A stretch of 43,975 nt of DNA from Prevotella sp. UBA2755 (GCA_002353225.1 DEJF01000047.1:131684-175658); one strand, 5' to 3'. Shown: positions 7,401 through 17,117, numbered from the stretch's first letter. The notes: a model not told the origin generated them from the letters alone. Translations and numbers: made by a program.

Positions 7401-10400
7401 ATGAAGAAAATTTACTACTTACTTTTATGTGCACTGATTCCCATATATGCTTCGGCATATACTCAGACTCGTGTCAGTGTGCATGATCCCAGTATTGTCT
7501 GGGAGCCGACATCCGAGACTTACTACGTGTTTGGCAGTCATCAGTCGTGGGCAAAGTCAACGGATTTGATGAATTGGACTTCTGTTCCAGTAGCATGGCG
7601 CACAACCGAAAGTCCAAGTGTAACTTGCGAAACAGCCTTCAACACCAATGCTACCACTTCAATCAAAGTGGGGGGGGTAAATCACACATTTGGTAATTTC
7701 GACGTTGAAGCATATTCTGCCGCAGGTAATGCTTCTTATGATATTAGCGGCAATCTTTGGGCACCCGATGTCATCTGGAACAAGAAGATGGAAAAGTGGT
7801 GCATGTATCTCAGCATTAATGGAGATAACGCCAACTGCAGCATTGTTCTTTTAACCTCCGACAATATTGAGGGACCATATCTTTACCAAGGTCCGATTGT
7901 ATTCAGTGGATTTAATATTGGCAGTAACGCTGCTATCAACTATAAAAACACCGATTTAGAAATTGCGTTAGGTACTCAGGCTTCTTTGCCTGACCGCTAT
8001 GACGTGGGTAATCTCTCTGGGTGGCGCCAGCGTTGGCCCAATGCCATAGACCCCTGTGTGTTCTATGACGAGACGGGAAAACTCTGGATGTCATACGGTT
8101 CTTGGCATGGAGGTATCTGGATGCTTGAACTGGATGAGGAGACTGGCTTGCGTGACTATGACGTGGAGTACTCCTATACGCAAGGATCGAATGACGATGA
8201 CGTGAGGGTAGACCCGTATTTCGGAAAGAAGATTGCCGGAGGTTTCCAAGTTTCTGGTGAGGCTTCGTACATTAAATATATAGATGGTTATTACTATCTG
8301 TTTATCACTTATGGCGGATTGCTTGCTAATGGTGGCTATCAGATGCGCGTGTTCCGTTCTGCTAATCCTGATGGACCTTATACAGATACTTTTAATGGTG
8401 AAGGTGTTGCAGTATATAATGCTGCTCGTGTGAACTATGGTCCTGACGGTAGTCGTAAGACCAACCGTGGCGAGAATATCTTTGGTGCATACGGTGAGTG
8501 GGGTTATACCACAAGAGGAAATTACTCTGAGCGTTCTCAGGGGCACAATTCCTTCATTACAAACAAAGACCAGACCTTCTTAGTATATCATACCCGTTTC
8601 CAGAATCGTGGTGAGGGTCATGAGGTGCGCGTTCACCAGATGTTTGTCAATAAGGACAAGTGGTTATGTGCCGCTCCCTTTGAGTATACAGGGGAGACTG
8701 TTACCAATACAGATATCAAGACCACCCAGCAGGTTGCCACTGCAGACATTCCTGGCACTTACAAGATACTCCTTCATGATAAGAATCTGGATCACTCGAA
8801 CATGGAACTCAAGATACCAGTGGTTGTGGAGTTGAAGTCCGATGGAACCATTACTGGTGACAAGACGGGTACATGGGCAATTACTTCTGGTACATCTTAT
8901 ATCACGATTAAGATTGATGAAACAGCAGAATACAAATCCACTTATGAAGGTGTGCTGATTAATCAGAAGTTGGAGCCTACGGATCAAGTCGTTCCTGCCT
9001 TCACTGCTGTAAATAGGAAAAAAGAAGATAGAAACTCTGGTGATGGTGGCAACACCCTCTGGGGCTATAAAGTGCCTGCTGACGAGTCCGTTATTGGTGC
9101 TGTAAACAAAGGCTGGGGCGATGCTGGTTCTCAAACTTCTGGCTATAAGTTGGCTACAGGTAAGACCCTGACTTTCACCTTTACCGTTGATGAGACAGGT
9201 ACAAATGCTTATGATGGCTATTTAGGCATTTTGACAAAGGCTAATAAGCCTGATTGGGGAGAAAACCAATATGTATTCTTACGTTCTCTGTGCGACTATG
9301 CAGTTGGTGGTACTTGGAATGCAGGTGCTACCTATAACGAGAATACTTACGGTGGCGTGGCACCTATTGATTTCCTGACTGGCTCGACCGTGACCATGGA
9401 AATCAAACGTGTCGGGACAAGAGTGGCTATTGCCGTCGATATCAGGAAGAACGGTACTACCTACACTCATTTCTACCTGCAGGACTTGGGCACTACCGAT
9501 GATGTTTATGCATTCCTCGCTGCTGATGAAGCACAGTTGACACTGATTGACGCGACTATCACTGACAACGATAATATAACTGGCACACTGATTGGTGAAA
9601 TCGACAAGAGTTCCGGCTTCTTTGGAGCCTTCTCCGATTACTACAGGTTGCTGCCAGAGCAGTCACTCAAACTGAAGTTCAAGAACTACTCCAATAAGAT
9701 TCAGAACTATAACAATTTCTTGGCTTATGTCACCAACGACGCAGAACGTGGAACGGGCAGTTATTCAGAATACTTCGGAATGCGTGCCGACAACTATGTC
9801 CTGGTAACAGAGAAGAATACTGATGCCAATAATTTCGATGTGTTAGGCTGGGACTGGTCAGCCATCAAGGAGGCATTTGATGGTGCAGAAGTTGAACTGA
9901 CGGTCACCCGTACTGGTAGTGCAGTGAAGATGCGTGCCGACATCACCCCATCCAATGGCATGGCACCTCTCTATGAGGAGTACACCTTAGATTGTGGTGA
10001 TGGCACACAGCCTATCCGTGTGTTCCTCTCCATAGAACATGCATACCTTGACTTACTCAGTGCCGAGGTTGGTACTACCATCAGTGCCTACGACTGGTCT
10101 ACATTTGTGACAGGTAATGCCCTCGACTTCTCTGCCGTTGACGGACTTACCGCTTATGCAGTGACAGGACATGATGGTACTAATATAAATAAGGTGGAAG
10201 TGACCTCGGCTGTTCCTGCCGGCACACCATTGTTGCTGAGCGGTGACGCGAACACCACCTATTTCATTCCTGTTGCCGCTTCTGTAGGTACTGCTCCCAG
10301 TGGCAATCTGCTCCAGGCAGGTACTGGTGCTTCTGTGGCTCCTGAGTCTGGTAAGACCAAGTATGCCCTGAGTGTGGAGGCTGGCGCAGCCCAATTCAAG

Positions 10401-10622
10401 AAGATAGAGGCAGCCCGTGCGATACCTGTCGGCAAAGCATTCCTCGTGTTCAATGAGGAGATCTCCGCCCGTGAGTTTAGTCTTGACGGTAGTGCCACCG
10501 GCATCCAGCATGTCAAGGTAGGTGCAGAGGATCATATCTACTATGACCTGCAGGGTCGTCGTGTGCTCTATCCTAAGAAGGGCTTATATATCGTGAATGG
10601 TAAAAAGGTTGTTATAAAGTAA
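7401..10622 (+). CDS. Secreted multidomain GH43 enzyme, arabinanase-like
   Basis: 1073 residues. The signal peptide ends near A-S-A-Y (about 19). The five-bladed GH43 domain (about 20-330) shows the expected acidic triad: D29 (V-H-D-P), D217 (A-I-D-P) and E287 (S-G-E-A), plus G-H-N-S at 381-384 as in endo-1,5-arabinanases. The region to about 540 resembles the C-terminal domain of those arabinanases. Next come two beta-sandwich domains (about 560-722 and 727-888). The second has F-K-N-Y-S and is homologous to the domains of the following genes. A W-S-T-F domain (about 898-1030) and the shared C-terminal tag (Y-D-L-Q-G-R-R ... G-L-Y-I-V-N-G-K-K) close the protein. It probably cuts arabinan in plant pectin outside the cell or at its surface. 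It is first gene of the operon running to 17255. Confidence 0.88.
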   Translation: MKKIYYLLLCALIPIYASAYTQTRVSVHDPSIVWEPTSETYYVFGSHQSWAKSTDLMNWTSVPVAWRTTESPSVTCETAFNTNATTSIKVGGVNHTFGNFDVEAYSAAGNASYDISGNLWAPDVIWNKKMEKWCMYLSINGDNANCSIVLLTSDNIEGPYLYQGPIVFSGFNIGSNAAINYKNTDLEIALGTQASLPDRYDVGNLSGWRQRWPNAIDPCVFYDETGKLWMSYGSWHGGIWMLELDEETGLRDYDVEYSYTQGSNDDDVRVDPYFGKKIAGGFQVSGEASYIKYIDGYYYLFITYGGLLANGGYQMRVFRSANPDGPYTDTFNGEGVAVYNAARVNYGPDGSRKTNRGENIFGAYGEWGYTTRGNYSERSQGHNSFITNKDQTFLVYHTRFQNRGEGHEVRVHQMFVNKDKWLCAAPFEYTGETVTNTDIKTTQQVATADIPGTYKILLHDKNLDHSNMELKIPVVVELKSDGTITGDKTGTWAITSGTSYITIKIDETAEYKSTYEGVLINQKLEPTDQVVPAFTAVNRKKEDRNSGDGGNTLWGYKVPADESVIGAVNKGWGDAGSQTSGYKLATGKTLTFTFTVDETGTNAYDGYLGILTKANKPDWGENQYVFLRSLCDYAVGGTWNAGATYNENTYGGVAPIDFLTGSTVTMEIKRVGTRVAIAVDIRKNGTTYTHFYLQDLGTTDDVYAFLAADEAQLTLIDATITDNDNITGTLIGEIDKSSGFFGAFSDYYRLLPEQSLKLKFKNYSNKIQNYNNFLAYVTNDAERGTGSYSEYFGMRADNYVLVTEKNTDANNFDVLGWDWSAIKEAFDGAEVELTVTRTGSAVKMRADITPSNGMAPLYEEYTLDCGDGTQPIRVFLSIEHAYLDLLSAEVGTTISAYDWSTFVTGNALDFSAVDGLTAYAVTGHDGTNINKVEVTSAVPAGTPLLLSGDANTTYFIPVAASVGTAPSGNLLQAGTGASVAPESGKTKYALSVEAGAAQFKKIEAARAIPVGKAFLVFNEEISAREFSLDGSATGIQHVKVGAEDHIYYDLQGRRVLYPKKGLYIVNGKKVVIK

Positions 10623-10628
10623 GTAGAC

Positions 10629-10666
10629 CCCTCCATCCCTCCTCTGTTTAGGGGGAGGGAAGAGGG
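10629..10666 (+). other. C/G-rich hairpin between GH43 gene and small peptide gene
   Basis: A C-rich arm pairs with a G-rich arm (two blocks, CCCTC/GAGGG and TCCCTCC/GGAGGGA, with a small bulge) around TGTTTA. It begins 6 bases after the GH43 stop. No long T run follows, so it may be a weak attenuator or an RNA-stability element rather than a full terminator. A close copy occurs at 14902-14938. Confidence 0.65.
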
Positions 10667-10690
10667 TTCTTTATTAAAAAAAGAAAGAAG

Positions 10691-10837
10691 ATGAAAAAGA
10701 CATATATCAATCCCGTGATGCAAGTAGTGAAATGGGAGATGCCACAGTTATTGGCTGGTTCTCCAGAACTGAAAGGAACACTTAGCACTGAAGATCCTAT
10801 ATTGGGACGTGAACTTAATGTTGACGAATGGTTATAG
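10691..10837 (+). CDS. Short AGS-motif peptide, copy 1 (48 aa)
   Basis: ATG at 10691 gives MKKTYINPVMQVVKW..., followed by P-Q-L-L-A-G-S (18-24) and an acidic tail ending D-E-W-L. The first 24 residues match two more short genes in the operon (14962 and 17118), while the tails differ. Conservation of the start, the spacing and the A-G-S motif across three copies shows it is translated and under selection. There is no normal signal peptide or membrane segment. The function is unknown. The A-G-S boundary recalls leader peptides cut after a Gly-Gly or Gly-Ser, but the usual hydrophobic residue at -7 is a proline, so this is only a hypothesis. Confidence 0.75.
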   Translation: MKKTYINPVMQVVKWEMPQLLAGSPELKGTLSTEDPILGRELNVDEWL

Positions 10838-10882
10838 CAAATCTAATAAATTAGTAATTTACAAATATTTAAATCCAAAACT

Positions 10883-13192
10883 ATGATGAATTATTTACGC
10901 AAAACTTTCCTTGTCTTCATGACGGGACTTTTATGCAGCACTGCTGCTTTTGCAGGCGATGAGGTTGACTTGGGTGACGGCACCTCTCGTCTTGGTGCGG
11001 AGGACAACACCACGGGATGGTGGAGTCAGTTCACTGACTTTGTGGAGATTGCTCCTAACAAGACGCTGACCTACACCTTTAAGAACTACTCCTCAAAGGC
11101 TAATAACTGGAATAACTGGGCTGTCAACATTGTCGCTGAGTCTGGTTACGAGTATCTGATCATGCGCGCTGACTGCTTTGGCTGGTCAAACGCTAATTTC
11201 GATGCGATGAACACAGGTGATGCCGCTGGTAATGACAACACATGGTTTACCTGCAACTGGAACAATTACGACTGGGGTAACTTCATCGCCAATCTTGACG
11301 GTGCCACTGTTGTGATGACCATCAAGCGTAACGATGCCTCTCTGATACTGATTGAGGATGTGACAACCGCTGATGGTACTCAGAAGTTCCGTCATTACTT
11401 CGAGATGGATGTCCCTGCCTCTGTAGATGAGATCCTGAAGGCTCGTCTGACCGTTGACAACGCACACCTTATTATTAATAATGAGGTACCCGTGGTTGAC
11501 TCAGCCCCACTACCCACAGCCACTGGCACACAAGTAGGACGTTCCGACCTTGCCACTCCCTGGTGGACTGCTTTCTCTGACTATTATACCGTTCAGCCTA
11601 ACGAGACCGGAAAGGTTCATTTCAAGAACTATTCCTGCAAAGTGGGTAATTGGAACAACTGGCTGTTAGGTGTTACCAGTGATGCTGACCGTGGTGGTGA
11701 TGGCTACGAGGAATATGTCATCCTCCGTTCAGACAACTGGGGATGGGGAACAAAGTGGGATGCCGAAAATATCACTAACGACTATGACTGGGCTTCCTTC
11801 AAGGACGAGTTGGATGGTGCTGACGTGACGATTGAAGTGGCACGTGAGGGTGGTAAGGTGACTGTTACCGCCAAGGCGATTGCCGCTACTGACGGTACTA
11901 CCGTTCGCACAGAGACCTATACCTTCACTGACGATGAGATTGCCAATGACAAAATCCGTGTGTTCCTGACTACAGAGGGTGGTATGCTTGACATTCTCCC
12001 TGACGCTCCTGCTTCTGATATGGTTGACTTGGGCGACGGCACTTCACGCTTAGGTGCAGAGGATAATACAGACGGTTGGTTCTCTAAGGTTTCCGACCAG
12101 ATAGAGATTCCTGCCAACAAGACCCTGACCTATACGTTCAAGAATTATTCCAGCAAAGCCAATAACTGGAACTGCTGGGTTTTGCAACTCGTTGAGAAGT
12201 CTACCAACGAGGAGTTGCTCATTGGTCGTGGCGACTGCTATATGGTATATAAAGGCGGTTGGGATAATGGTATGAATACTGGTGAAGGCAACGACAACAC
12301 TTGGTATAACACCAACCAGAATAACTATAACTGGGAAGACTTCGTTAGTAACCTTGACGGTGCCACTGTCGTGATGAACGTCAAGCGTGTGGAGAGTGAC
12401 CTCATCATCACCGAAGACGTGACTACTGCTGACGGCACATATACCTTCCGTCATTATTTCTCTATGCCTTATGCGAATGCTGACGAGACACTGCTGGCTC
12501 GTCTGTCTATCGACAATTCCCACCTTATTATTAATAACGAGGTACCCGTTGTCGACTCCAAGACCATTGCGATTAACGGCAAACAGGTAGGAAACGCCGA
12601 CATGTCCTCTCTTATATTTGACGCACTCTCTGAGACCTATACTGTTGAGCATGATGGTTCAGTGAAGTTGAACTTCAAGAACTATTCCTCTAAGGTATTT
12701 AACTGGAACAACTGGATCCTTGCTATCACCAGTGATGCTGACCGTGGTGGTGATGGCTATGAGGAATATGTCGTCCTCCGTGCTGACAACTGGGGATGGG
12801 GAACAAAGTGGAATGACGCAAACATCACTAACGACTACAACTGGGCTTCCTTCATGGACGAGATGGATGGTGCTGACGTGACGATTGAGGTGACACGCGA
12901 GGGTGGTAAGGTGACTGTTACCGCCAAGGCGATTGCCGCTACTGACGGTACTACTGTACGCACAGAGACCTACACCTTCACTGACGATGAGATTGCCAAT
13001 GACAAAATCCGTGTGTTCCTGACTACAGAGGGTGGTATGCTTGATGTCATGTCAGGTGTTGTCACTGGTATCAACACTGTCAAGAATGTCAATAATGCGA
13101 AGGCAGAGACATACTATGACCTGAGTGGTCGTCGCGTGGCTCATCCTACGAAGGGACTTTACATCGTGAATGGAAAGAAGATTATTAAGTAA
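10883..13192 (+). CDS. Secreted protein with four beta-sandwich repeats (A-B-A-B), putative carbohydrate binding
   Basis: 769 residues; an alternative start is the second ATG at 10886. The signal peptide ends near A-F-A-G (24). Two domain types alternate: A1 (about 25-205), B1 (213-372), A2 (380-558) and B2 (565-722). All carry F-K-N-Y-S followed by N-W-N-[NC]-W, and a later Trp-rich D-N-W-G-W-G or N-Y-[DN]-W segment. The C-terminal tag (Y-D-L-S-G-R-R ... G-L-Y-I-V-N-G-K-K) follows directly. No catalytic motif is seen. The many exposed-type tryptophans and the homology to a domain of the GH43 enzyme suggest glycan binding. B1 and B2 are nearly identical at DNA level, so the gene has duplicated recently. 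The family is not one I can name. Confidence 0.85.
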   Translation: MMNYLRKTFLVFMTGLLCSTAAFAGDEVDLGDGTSRLGAEDNTTGWWSQFTDFVEIAPNKTLTYTFKNYSSKANNWNNWAVNIVAESGYEYLIMRADCFGWSNANFDAMNTGDAAGNDNTWFTCNWNNYDWGNFIANLDGATVVMTIKRNDASLILIEDVTTADGTQKFRHYFEMDVPASVDEILKARLTVDNAHLIINNEVPVVDSAPLPTATGTQVGRSDLATPWWTAFSDYYTVQPNETGKVHFKNYSCKVGNWNNWLLGVTSDADRGGDGYEEYVILRSDNWGWGTKWDAENITNDYDWASFKDELDGADVTIEVAREGGKVTVTAKAIAATDGTTVRTETYTFTDDEIANDKIRVFLTTEGGMLDILPDAPASDMVDLGDGTSRLGAEDNTDGWFSKVSDQIEIPANKTLTYTFKNYSSKANNWNCWVLQLVEKSTNEELLIGRGDCYMVYKGGWDNGMNTGEGNDNTWYNTNQNNYNWEDFVSNLDGATVVMNVKRVESDLIITEDVTTADGTYTFRHYFSMPYANADETLLARLSIDNSHLIINNEVPVVDSKTIAINGKQVGNADMSSLIFDALSETYTVEHDGSVKLNFKNYSSKVFNWNNWILAITSDADRGGDGYEEYVVLRADNWGWGTKWNDANITNDYNWASFMDEMDGADVTIEVTREGGKVTVTAKAIAATDGTTVRTETYTFTDDEIANDKIRVFLTTEGGMLDVMSGVVTGINTVKNVNNAKAETYYDLSGRRVAHPTKGLYIVNGKKIIK

Positions 13193-13209
13193 ATTAAACT
13201 AATACGAGT

Positions 13210-14895
13210 ATGAGAAAATTATTATGTAAAACACTCTTCCTCCTGATGGGAGGACTCCTGTGCGGCACGTCTGCCTTTGCAGGTGATGAAGTTGACTTAG
13301 GTAATGGCACCTCTCGTCTTGGTGCCGAGGACAACACAACAGGGTGGTGGACTCAGTTCACTGACTTTGTGGAGATCGCTCCTAACAAGACGCTGACCTA
13401 CACGTTCAAGAACTACTCCTCAAAGGCTAATAACTGGAATAACTGGGCATTGGAAATCTGCGAGAAAGTCTCAGGTTACGAATATTTGCTGATGCGTGCA
13501 GACTGCTTCGGTCTGACCAATGGTGAATGGACAGGACGTAACACCAATGACAATTCAACGGGTTGGTTTCTCTTCAATAGCAATACCTACGACTGGGACA
13601 ACTTTAAAGAGAATATAGATGGTGCCACTGTCGTGATGACTATCAAACGTAAAGATGCTGCCCTGATACTGATTGAGGATGTTACCACTGCTGATGGCAC
13701 TAAGAAATTCCGCCATTTCTTTGCTATGGACTGTCCTGCTGCAGTAGAAGAGACCCTGAAGGCTCGTCTGACCGTTGACAACGCACATATTATTATTAAT
13801 AATGAGGTACCTGTGGTTGACACAGAAGTACTCACTGCTACAGGCACACAGATTGGACGCGCCGACCTTGCTACTACTTGGTTTACTGCTTTCTCTGACT
13901 ATTATACCATTGGTAAGAACCAGATGGCTAAGTTCCATTTCAAGAACTATTCCTGCAAGGGTGCTGTTTTTTATAACTGGCTGTTGTTTGTCACTACTGA
14001 TGCGGACCGTGGTGGCGATGGCTACAAGGAATATGTCGCACTCCGCGCAGACAACTATGGATGGGGTGAAAATTATGATGCCGCCAATTTATCCTCCAAC
14101 TATAACTGGGATACTTTCATGGACGAGATGGATGGTGCCGATGTGACGCTGACGGTGAAGCGTGAGGGTGGTACGGTGACGATTGTCGCCAAGCAGATTG
14201 CCGCTACCGACGGAACTACTGTTCGCACAGAGACCTATACCTTCACGGACGATGCCATCGCTGAGAATAACATCCGCGTGTTCCTGAGCACAGAGGGTGG
14301 TATGATTGACCTCCTCTCCGCTAACGTAGGTATTGAGACTACTATAGGTGCTAAAGACTGGTCGACCTTCTCATGCGCTGACTACGGACTCGACTTTGCG
14401 AACGCTGACGAGGGACTCACTGCTTACGCTATCACTGGTCATGACGGCAAGAAGATTACAAGAACCGCTGTGACAGGTGCAGTGGAGAAGAACACTGGCT
14501 TGCTGCTCAATGGTGAGGCTGGCAAGACTTACTTCATCCCCGTTGCCACTACAGGTAGTGCTGTCTCTGGTAACCTCCTCGTTCCTGGTACTGGCAGTGC
14601 AGTGACAAGGGCTACTGGTAAGACCTATTATGTGCTGACTAACGAGGACGGTATTGCTAACTTCAAGAAACTCGTCACTGACGATGTCGTCATTCCTGTT
14701 GGCAAGGCTTACCTCCGATTCGACGAGGTAATAGAGGCTCGTGAGATCGCCATTGATGGTGAGTTCACTGGTATCAACGAGATCAAGGCATCAGACATGA
14801 AGAACGCTGAGTGGTATGACCTGCAGGGTCGTCGTGTCGCCAATCCTGTCAAGGGTCTCTATATTGTGAATGGTAAGAAAGTGATTCTGAAATAA
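13210..14895 (+). CDS. Secreted beta-sandwich protein (A-B), putative carbohydrate binding
   Basis: 561 residues, starting 17 bases after the previous gene. Signal peptide to about A-F-A-G (24). One A domain (about 25-205) is almost identical to A1 of the upstream protein, with the same D-E-V-D-L-G opening and F-K-N-Y-S-S-K-A-N-N-W-N-N-W. One B domain follows (about 212-372), then a domain beginning K-D-W-S-T-F and G-L-T-A-Y (about 376-520) that also occurs in the GH43 protein, and the C-terminal tag. It looks like a sister of the upstream gene that kept the third domain. No catalytic residues are recognised. It is probably a surface or secreted glycan-binding protein working with the arabinanase. 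Confidence 0.85.
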   Translation: MRKLLCKTLFLLMGGLLCGTSAFAGDEVDLGNGTSRLGAEDNTTGWWTQFTDFVEIAPNKTLTYTFKNYSSKANNWNNWALEICEKVSGYEYLLMRADCFGLTNGEWTGRNTNDNSTGWFLFNSNTYDWDNFKENIDGATVVMTIKRKDAALILIEDVTTADGTKKFRHFFAMDCPAAVEETLKARLTVDNAHIIINNEVPVVDTEVLTATGTQIGRADLATTWFTAFSDYYTIGKNQMAKFHFKNYSCKGAVFYNWLLFVTTDADRGGDGYKEYVALRADNYGWGENYDAANLSSNYNWDTFMDEMDGADVTLTVKREGGTVTIVAKQIAATDGTTVRTETYTFTDDAIAENNIRVFLSTEGGMIDLLSANVGIETTIGAKDWSTFSCADYGLDFANADEGLTAYAITGHDGKKITRTAVTGAVEKNTGLLLNGEAGKTYFIPVATTGSAVSGNLLVPGTGSAVTRATGKTYYVLTNEDGIANFKKLVTDDVVIPVGKAYLRFDEVIEAREIAIDGEFTGINEIKASDMKNAEWYDLQGRRVANPVKGLYIVNGKKVILK

Positions 14896-14901
14896 AAAGA
14901 C

Positions 14902-14938
14902 CCCTCCTTTCCTCCCCTGTTTAGGGGAGGGAAGAGGG
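14902..14938 (+). other. C/G-rich hairpin before second peptide gene
   Basis: A strong stem, with TCCCCT paired to AGGGGA next to a GTTT loop and CCCTC paired to GAGGG at the base. It lies 6 bases after the stop at 14893-14895 and 23 bases before the peptide ATG, the same position as the copy at 10629-10666. Its weak T run argues against full termination. Confidence 0.7.
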
Positions 14939-14961
14939 ACCTTAGATAAAAAAGAAAGAAT

Positions 14962-15147
14962 ATGAAAAAGACATATATCAATCCTTCGATGGAGATAGTA
15001 GATATCGCAGCCCCTCAGTTGCTGGCTGGTTCTATTGACACGTTAGGTGGCAATTATGGTGGTGGCGGTGTTGAGAGCCATGACTTTGACTTAGGTGACT
15101 TAGATAGTTTCCAAGAGGATCCTATGAAATGGTTGCTCAACAACTAA
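14962..15147 (+). CDS. Short AGS-motif peptide, copy 2 (61 aa)
   Basis: It starts MKKTYINPSMEIVD and continues to A-P-Q-L-L-A-G-S (residues 17-24), aligned without gaps to copy 1. The tail (37 residues) is different: a Gly-rich run (G-G-N-Y-G-G-G-G) and an acidic stretch (H-D-F-D-L-G-D-L-D). Such a conserved front half with a free tail is what precursor peptides show, but no maturation enzyme or exporter is in the window. No membrane segment. Function unknown. Confidence 0.8.
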   Translation: MKKTYINPSMEIVDIAAPQLLAGSIDTLGGNYGGGGVESHDFDLGDLDSFQEDPMKWLLNN

Positions 15148-15194
15148 TCAATTAATACACGAAACAATTTACTAATCTTTAATTTATAACAAAC

Positions 15195-17096
15195 ATGAAA
15201 CAAATAATTAGAAAAACACTCCTCGTCCTGTTAGGAGGAGTCTTATGCAGTTCGGCATGGGGAACGGGATCTACAACTACTGTAGGTGCTATAGATAACT
15301 CAGACGCTTCATGGACTAATTATTCTGAAGCCTATGCCATTGAAGCCAATAAAACTCTGCATCTTGAATTTGTTAATAATCATGCAACTAATGCTGATTG
15401 CGAAACTAATAGTTGGGGAGAAGGAGCATACAAGAATTGGTTCAATTACGTTTTGATTTTGTCAAGCGATGCTTCACATGCTTCTCAATATTTTTGGGTA
15501 CGTCCAGATAACGCTGGTGGTGGAGATAAGTATAATGCTTCTGCAAATGAAAGTAACTGGGATTGGGATAATTTCGAGACTGAGACAAATGGTGCTACTG
15601 TTTCTATGGATATCATCCGTAGAGGCTCTGTAGTTACGGTTATCGCAAATATGAAATCCACAACAGGAGTATATCATTTTCAGAAATATTCCATGGATAT
15701 TGCAGAAAGCGAAGCAACAGTATACGCTCAACTCACAGTAGAACACGCACATATTATCATCAATGATGAGGTAACAAAGGTTTATAACTCAGATTTTGAG
15801 TATACAAATGATTTCACCTCTGCAGAAAAACTCTCATTCGCTGGTGAGACAAGTGCCGCTTCAATAGTTACAGATGACACCTTTGGATTTGCTTTCCAAA
15901 ACACAAAGAGTGCTTCTGCTCGCTCTAACTATTTAGTGCTTCCTGATCATCTGCTCTCTCATTCTGCAGCAACAAAACAACTTTCGATAGGTTTCTGGGT
16001 AAAGGCAACTGAAGCAAATGCTGGTCTATCTCATGACTATCCATGGGCTCCTATCTTTACAGCATACGCCGCTGCACCTTCCCCAAACAACACATTCCCA
16101 ATGTTTGCTTGTGAATATCGTGGTGTCTTGCAGGTGAATTGTGTATCTGGATGGTGTGATTATACAGATGCTCAAAATGCTACTGGCACTAATAAATTAT
16201 ATCATACGACGTGGAATGGGTCTGCTGATGTTCCTGGTAATGGTGGAGCAGACTGGTTAGCAGATCACGATTGGCATTATTATACTGTTGTACTTGATAA
16301 TGAAACTGCATCGGTATATTTTGATGGTGAGTTAAAGAACCAATGGACTGGTGCTACACAAAATGGATTGTTCTTAAATGGATCAGTATTGAAGTATATT
16401 TGCCTTGGAGGAAACCAGGCTTGGGATTGGGGAGATCCAGACCCTGGCTTTACTTTTGCAAGATTCATTCTCAAAAATAGTGCTATGACTGCAGAACAGA
16501 TAGCAAAACAGATGGCTACTGATAAAGCAAAGTTTAATGTGAAGATTGGTAATACCAAATGGGCAACTTTAGCAAGTGATCAGATATTGGACTTCGATGG
16601 TATGGACATAACTGCTAACATTGTTTCTAATTATGATGCTACGGAGAAGACAATTACTGTTTCCCCATTGACAGAAGTACCTGCTGGTACTCCGATATTG
16701 GTGAATGGAGAGGCTGGAGTTTACTCAGTACCTGTATTGGCTAGCACAACTGCTACAGTTAGTACAAACTATTTGGTACGTGGAACAGGTGCTTCTGTAA
16801 CAGCGGCTACAGGAACTGCTACGAGATTTGTAATGGTTGCTTCAGGAACTGACGCTGTATTTAAGAAGATTGGTTCTAATTCTCCAACAATAACAACTAG
16901 CAAGGCGTACTTAGAGATTCCTGCTGTCGTTTCAGCCCATGAATTAACAATGGCTTTCGGTGACGATGTAACTGGTATCAAGAACATCAAGGTGGGCAGT
17001 GAGGATAACGTTTATTATAACCTGAACGGTCAGCGCGTCCTCTATCCTACAAAGGGTCTCTATATCGTGAATGGTAAGAAGGTAATCATTAAATAA
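15195..17096 (+). CDS. Secreted protein with A-like domain and LamG-like domain
   Basis: 633 residues. Signal peptide to about A-W-G-T (24). Residues about 27-195 form a distant A-type beta sandwich (the F-K-N-Y-S motif has drifted, but N-W-D-W-D-N-F and H-A-H-I-I-I-N-D-E-V remain). Residues about 200-435 look like a concanavalin/LamG domain (L-S-I-G-F-W-V-K, H-Y-Y-T-V-V-L-D, V-Y-F-D-G-E-L). A domain starting T-K-W-A-T-L (about 453-590) and the C-terminal tag follow. LamG domains often bind sugars. The DNA is more AT-rich, with other codon habits, than the neighbouring A-B genes, so its history may differ. It has the same place in the operon as the other large proteins: it precedes a peptide gene. 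Confidence 0.82.
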   Translation: MKQIIRKTLLVLLGGVLCSSAWGTGSTTTVGAIDNSDASWTNYSEAYAIEANKTLHLEFVNNHATNADCETNSWGEGAYKNWFNYVLILSSDASHASQYFWVRPDNAGGGDKYNASANESNWDWDNFETETNGATVSMDIIRRGSVVTVIANMKSTTGVYHFQKYSMDIAESEATVYAQLTVEHAHIIINDEVTKVYNSDFEYTNDFTSAEKLSFAGETSAASIVTDDTFGFAFQNTKSASARSNYLVLPDHLLSHSAATKQLSIGFWVKATEANAGLSHDYPWAPIFTAYAAAPSPNNTFPMFACEYRGVLQVNCVSGWCDYTDAQNATGTNKLYHTTWNGSADVPGNGGADWLADHDWHYYTVVLDNETASVYFDGELKNQWTGATQNGLFLNGSVLKYICLGGNQAWDWGDPDPGFTFARFILKNSAMTAEQIAKQMATDKAKFNVKIGNTKWATLASDQILDFDGMDITANIVSNYDATEKTITVSPLTEVPAGTPILVNGEAGVYSVPVLASTTATVSTNYLVRGTGASVTAATGTATRFVMVASGTDAVFKKIGSNSPTITTSKAYLEIPAVVSAHELTMAFGDDVTGIKNIKVGSEDNVYYNLNGQRVLYPTKGLYIVNGKKVIIK

Positions 17097-17117
17097 AACT
17101 GAGGGAGGAAACAAACT

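Noticed and set aside
10629..10666. Operon terminator after the GH43 gene
   Set aside because: There is no T run worth the name, and the same hairpin recurs inside the operon before another co-directional gene. A modulating role fits better.
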